From the NCBI GenBank assembly GCA_937897985.1, contig CALCBD010000062.1, forward strand, positions 62,001 to 126,000: 64,000 nt of DNA. Reading direction: 5' to 3'. The translations under genes were made by a program, and so were the position numbers. This stretch comes from an uncultured Paludibacter sp. (GTDB lineage: Bacteria; Bacteroidota; Bacteroidia; Bacteroidales; Paludibacteraceae). Positions 61,496 through 64,000 of this stretch are shown here, piece after piece. Every line of letters begins with the position of its first letter. Within the stretch, counting starts at the first letter, position 1. Under the pieces are notes generated by a model. The model searched no databases. It had not been told where the DNA came from and saw only the letters and a list, made by a program, of their open reading frames with translations.

Positions 61496-62101
61496 TTATT
61501 CTTTCACTGCTATCAGCATAAACTGTTCGTATTCCGACATGACACCCGGAACACGTTCGCGTTTCAACACATTGTAGGTTTTGGCCGAAAGTACTTTGAA
61601 TCCGGCATTTGTAAATTTTACAGTTAAATCGTCAGTGTCGAAACCTTTGTGCGGAATTGGTTCGAAATGATGAAACGAGCCATCTTCGCTCCTGATATCG
61701 CCTATAACGACTGTGGCACCTGTTTTTGTTATTTTGAAAAGATGATTCAATGCAGCCTGTGAATCAGGCACATGATAAAAGGCCATGCACGAAAAAACGA
61801 AATCTATGTCCTGCTTTGTATATTCAAATATTTCGCCGTGCACAATTTCGACCGGCTCATCACCTTTGAGCTTTTGGCGTAATACGCCCAGCATCGCTTC
61901 CGAAGTGTCTTCCATGACCAGCGAATCCACTAAAGGCAAAATCTGTAATCCAACCAAACCTGTTCCGGCACCGAGTTCAAAAGCCTTCCAGCTTTGTTGA
62001 GGTTGAACTTTCTGAAGCATGGCAGCAACAAAAGCATCGGTCATTGCTATTTTCGAAGGCTGATCCCAATCGGCTGCCTTGTGTGAGAAATTATCAGTCA
62101 T
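61496..62101 (-). CDS. Class I SAM-dependent methyltransferase
   Basis: A 201-residue Rossmann-fold methyltransferase. Motif I is FELGAGTGLVGLQ (about 40-52), the acidic end of strand 2 is near MEDTSEAML, and motif IV is DIDFVFSCMAFYHV near 95-110. The MTDNFSHKAADWDQ start is typical of UbiE/COQ5-like small-molecule methyltransferases. The substrate is unknown. It converges on the alpha/beta hydrolase gene, with stops 15 bp apart. Confidence 0.88.
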   Translation of the reverse strand: MTDNFSHKAADWDQPSKIAMTDAFVAAMLQKVQPQQSWKAFELGAGTGLVGLQILPLVDSLVMEDTSEAMLGVLRQKLKGDEPVEIVHGEIFEYTKQDIDFVFSCMAFYHVPDSQAALNHLFKITKTGATVVIGDIRSEDGSFHHFEPIPHKGFDTDDLTVKFTNAGFKVLSAKTYNVLKRERVPGVMSEYEQFMLIAVKE

Positions 62102-62194
62102 ATATTTATGTTTGAATTTTTGATTTTTGTGTCCCGTTTGCAGGTGAATAACCGGCTATCGGGATGTTAAACAAAATATATAAGGAATTGTTTG

Positions 62195-63037
62195 TCACAG
62201 TTTCAATTTTTGCCTTAATAGTTTGTAGCCGGCCTGACTTACTTTAATTTGATGTCCGTTTTTAAGCGTTAATTGCTGATTTTGCTTTTCGTATAACTCT
62301 ATGCGTGAAATAGCTTCGACATTGACAAGGCACGAACGGTGAACTCTGACAAAAAGATTTACAGGCAGATGCTCCGAAAAATATTTCATGGTTTGTTCTT
62401 TCAGATATTTACCGGTCAGTGTGTAAATATGTACATAATCGCCATCTGCCTGAATATAAACAATTTCGGGTACGAGAATGACATGAATTTTCTGACCCGA
62501 TTTAACGGCTATACGTTCCAGAATTTCGTTTTCAGTTGTATTTTCGACAGCGATGGTCTCCTCAGGCGAATTATTTTCACTTAATTCAACCATCTCTTTT
62601 TCTTCTTTCTCTTCTTTCTCTTCAAATTTTTGATTGTAATGAAAATACTGCACTAATGAAATATATACCAGTAAAAGAATAAATGCTTTCAATGGTAAAA
62701 ATGACATCAGAGCATTCTGTACTTCTTCTCCAAGCAAAAATTCAAAGCCATAAACACCGCCAATGCTGAGTCCGATGGAAAGAACCGCTAAAGCGATATA
62801 ATTGACCGAACGTTGAAAAAGCGAAAGAGCATTAAAGTTACCAAAGCGGACAACTCCCCAAAGCAATAAACCAATGATGGCAAAAAGTGCAGATTGAACG
62901 AATGTATCTGCAAAAACTAATGAAACAGGCAAACTGGTTAAAAACAGCATGGTCGAAGCCTGCAGTACCGCAAACAAACTCCATCCTATGGCGTATTGCC
63001 ATAATCCGGAGTTGTTGTTAAAATAAATTTGTAGCAT
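62195..63037 (-). CDS. Membrane-bound LytTR-domain transcriptional regulator
   Basis: A 280-residue protein with four hydrophobic helices (about 15-125), a highly charged linker with repeated KEE units (about 138-165), and a C-terminal LytTR DNA-binding domain (about 185-280, VYIQADGDYVHIYTLTGKYL and FVRVHRSCLVNVEAISRIELY). Such membrane-integral LytTR proteins sense a signal directly in the membrane without a kinase. The LiaF-like gene starts 51 bp upstream in the same direction, so the two are probably cotranscribed and functionally linked. Confidence 0.9.
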   Translation of the reverse strand: MLQIYFNNNSGLWQYAIGWSLFAVLQASTMLFLTSLPVSLVFADTFVQSALFAIIGLLLWGVVRFGNFNALSLFQRSVNYIALAVLSIGLSIGGVYGFEFLLGEEVQNALMSFLPLKAFILLLVYISLVQYFHYNQKFEEKEEKEEKEMVELSENNSPEETIAVENTTENEILERIAVKSGQKIHVILVPEIVYIQADGDYVHIYTLTGKYLKEQTMKYFSEHLPVNLFVRVHRSCLVNVEAISRIELYEKQNQQLTLKNGHQIKVSQAGYKLLRQKLKL

Positions 63038-63088
63038 TTTTCGGGTCGTTCAAATGAGTGAATAGTCTGTTTCTGAATTCTTTTATTA

Positions 63089-63862
63089 CTAATCCCTCAA
63101 CTCTCCGCCACCAAACACACAAGCCCCCGTAATAATTAATTTACGCGAATTGTCAATGCTGTCTGTTTTGAACCGTTTGTCCTCGAATCCTCCAAATACA
63201 GCATCTATATGAGTCTCAACCAACCATTCGGAAGGTACGATTATAGTAACCCCACCGAATACGGCATTCATATCGATGATGGTATCACCTTCAGGGAGAC
63301 TGGTTTTACGCAAATCGAGTGTAATTCCGCCAAATACAGCATTCAGTTCGCCACCCTTAAATTCCGGATCGAGCACTATATGTTCGCCCGAACCAAACAC
63401 ACTGTTTTTCGAAAATCCACTGCCTGAATGTTGGGCATGATAATATTTTTCGTGACGGTGATGTCTGTCATGAAAATTGGAAAATCCCCAGTCTCTGCCA
63501 AATAATCTGCTGTAAATGATAAGTCCACCGGCAATGATTAACAACAGAGGCCAGAAAGAATGTGTGAAATTAGCATCTACCCCCGGAAAATAACCGGGAT
63601 ATACCGATATAATTCTGGGAATCAGAAAAAAGATACCGATAATCATTAAAATAGTGCCTGAGAGATTGTGCCTTCTCAGAAAATTACTTACCCCGATTAC
63701 TATCAGTAACATAGGCCATGAGATAAGAATACTCTTTGTTTCGTTGGATATAATTCCAAAATTAACACCTAAAAACACCAAACCAATGGACATCAATATT
63801 AGTCCAAATCCTAATCCTTTTGTGTATCCCGAACGAATCGGGTTTTTTGTTTCGTTTTCCAT
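63089..63862 (-). CDS. LiaF/LiaI-like membrane protein (cell-envelope stress related)
   Basis: A 257-residue protein with an N-terminal membrane part of about four short helices (15-130, LiaI/LiaF-TM type), a His-rich cytoplasmic or linker segment (RHHRHEKYYHAQHS near 134-147), and a C-terminal DUF2154-like beta domain with three VFGG repeats (LNAVFGGITLDLRKT, MNAVFGGVTIIVP, IDAVFGGFED). In other bacteria LiaF-type proteins restrain envelope-stress signalling. Together with the LytTR gene it resembles a regulator/modulator pair. Confidence 0.85.
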   Translation of the reverse strand: MENETKNPIRSGYTKGLGFGLILMSIGLVFLGVNFGIISNETKSILISWPMLLIVIGVSNFLRRHNLSGTILMIIGIFFLIPRIISVYPGYFPGVDANFTHSFWPLLLIIAGGLIIYSRLFGRDWGFSNFHDRHHRHEKYYHAQHSGSGFSKNSVFGSGEHIVLDPEFKGGELNAVFGGITLDLRKTSLPEGDTIIDMNAVFGGVTIIVPSEWLVETHIDAVFGGFEDKRFKTDSIDNSRKLIITGACVFGGGELRD

Positions 63863-63888
63863 AAAAATGTTTTTTTAAATTGATGCTG

Positions 63889-63920
63889 CAAATATAGATG
63901 TATTTAGTGGCAGGCTTCAA
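63889..63920 (-). promoter_or_regulatory. Promoter of the LiaF-like / LytTR operon
   Basis: On the minus strand TTG (63920-63918) and TATATTTG (63896-63889) are separated by 21 bases; TATATTTG fits TAnnTTTG exactly. It lies 27 bases before the start codon of the LiaF-like gene. Confidence 0.55.
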
Positions 63921-64000
63921 GCAAAAATCGACAAAATACCACCAATTTCACGACAAACAAGCTGAAATTATGGTTTTGAATATTGTGTTTTAACGAAAAA

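Noticed and set aside
1..64000. CRISPR arrays, tRNA and rRNA genes, phage or transposase genes
   Set aside because: Intergenic regions were read for regularly spaced repeats, cloverleaf-like sequences and transposase motifs. None was found; repeats present are palindromes or the peptide cassette.

Overview
This window comes from a member of the Bacteroidota, most likely the order Bacteroidales. The evidence is a hybrid two-component regulator with a periplasmic propeller, a secreted enzyme ending in a type IX secretion (Por) sorting domain, a TonB-dependent receptor with an N-terminal carboxypeptidase-like domain, promoters with the Bacteroidetes -7 box (TAnnTTTG), and double-glycine-like leaders of the Bacteroidetes natural-product-precursor type. 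The window is chromosomal. No tRNA, rRNA, CRISPR array, phage or transposase gene was recognised.

Layout. 1-3.7 kb: the end of a corrinoid-dependent methyltransferase module (MtaA/UroD-like methyltransferase, reductive activator of corrinoid proteins, MetH-activation-like protein) with a convergent AraC regulator. 3.7-7.8 kb: a 1357-residue hybrid sensor/regulator, followed by 1 kb without genes that holds a MITE-like element with perfect 20-bp inverted ends. 8.8-11.1 kb: galK-galM. 11.6-19 kb: purH and the cell-shape cluster mreB-mreC-mreD-mrdA-rodA. 19.1-21.4 kb: an OmpR-type response regulator and its sensor kinase, leading into a 1.3-kb AT-rich gap.

22.7-33 kb is the most interesting part. 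It is an AT-rich island for export of cysteine-rich peptides. In order it holds a DUF6261-like protein, a membrane protein fusing a catalytically dead C39-like domain to a VKOR disulfide-forming domain and a DsbA-like thioredoxin domain, precursor peptide 1, thioredoxin 1, precursor peptide 2, thioredoxin 2, precursor peptide 3 with a shifted leader, a C39-peptidase ABC exporter, and an HlyD-type adaptor. Peptides 1 and 2 each have six core cysteines and are each followed by a hairpin and a dedicated TlpA-like thioredoxin. The promoter/UTR/leader block of peptides 1 and 2 is 182 bp long with two mismatches, and identity stops exactly at the predicted cleavage site, after which the cores are unrelated. 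This suggests cassette-style diversification of secreted disulfide-rich peptides (bacteriocin-like or signalling) matured by local redox enzymes.

33-43 kb: an outer-membrane protein pair, 5-formyltetrahydrofolate cyclo-ligase, an NAD-dependent epimerase, DoxX, pirin, and a 1096-residue secreted starch-active GH57-like enzyme with starch-binding modules. 43.5-50.5 kb: an ECF sigma factor, a membrane-anchored partner and six lipoproteins, including a serpin with an inhibitory-type hinge and an LVIVD-repeat protein. 50.5-55.9 kb: a retropepsin-like aspartyl protease with PDZ, a TonB receptor with a DUF4249 lipoprotein, and an unrecognised conserved protein. 55.9-60.4 kb: housekeeping genes on the minus strand (polyprenyl synthetase, ddl, rluD-type pseudouridine synthase, PASTA protein, rpmH). 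60.6-63.9 kb: an alpha/beta hydrolase, a methyltransferase, a membrane LytTR regulator and a LiaF-like membrane protein.
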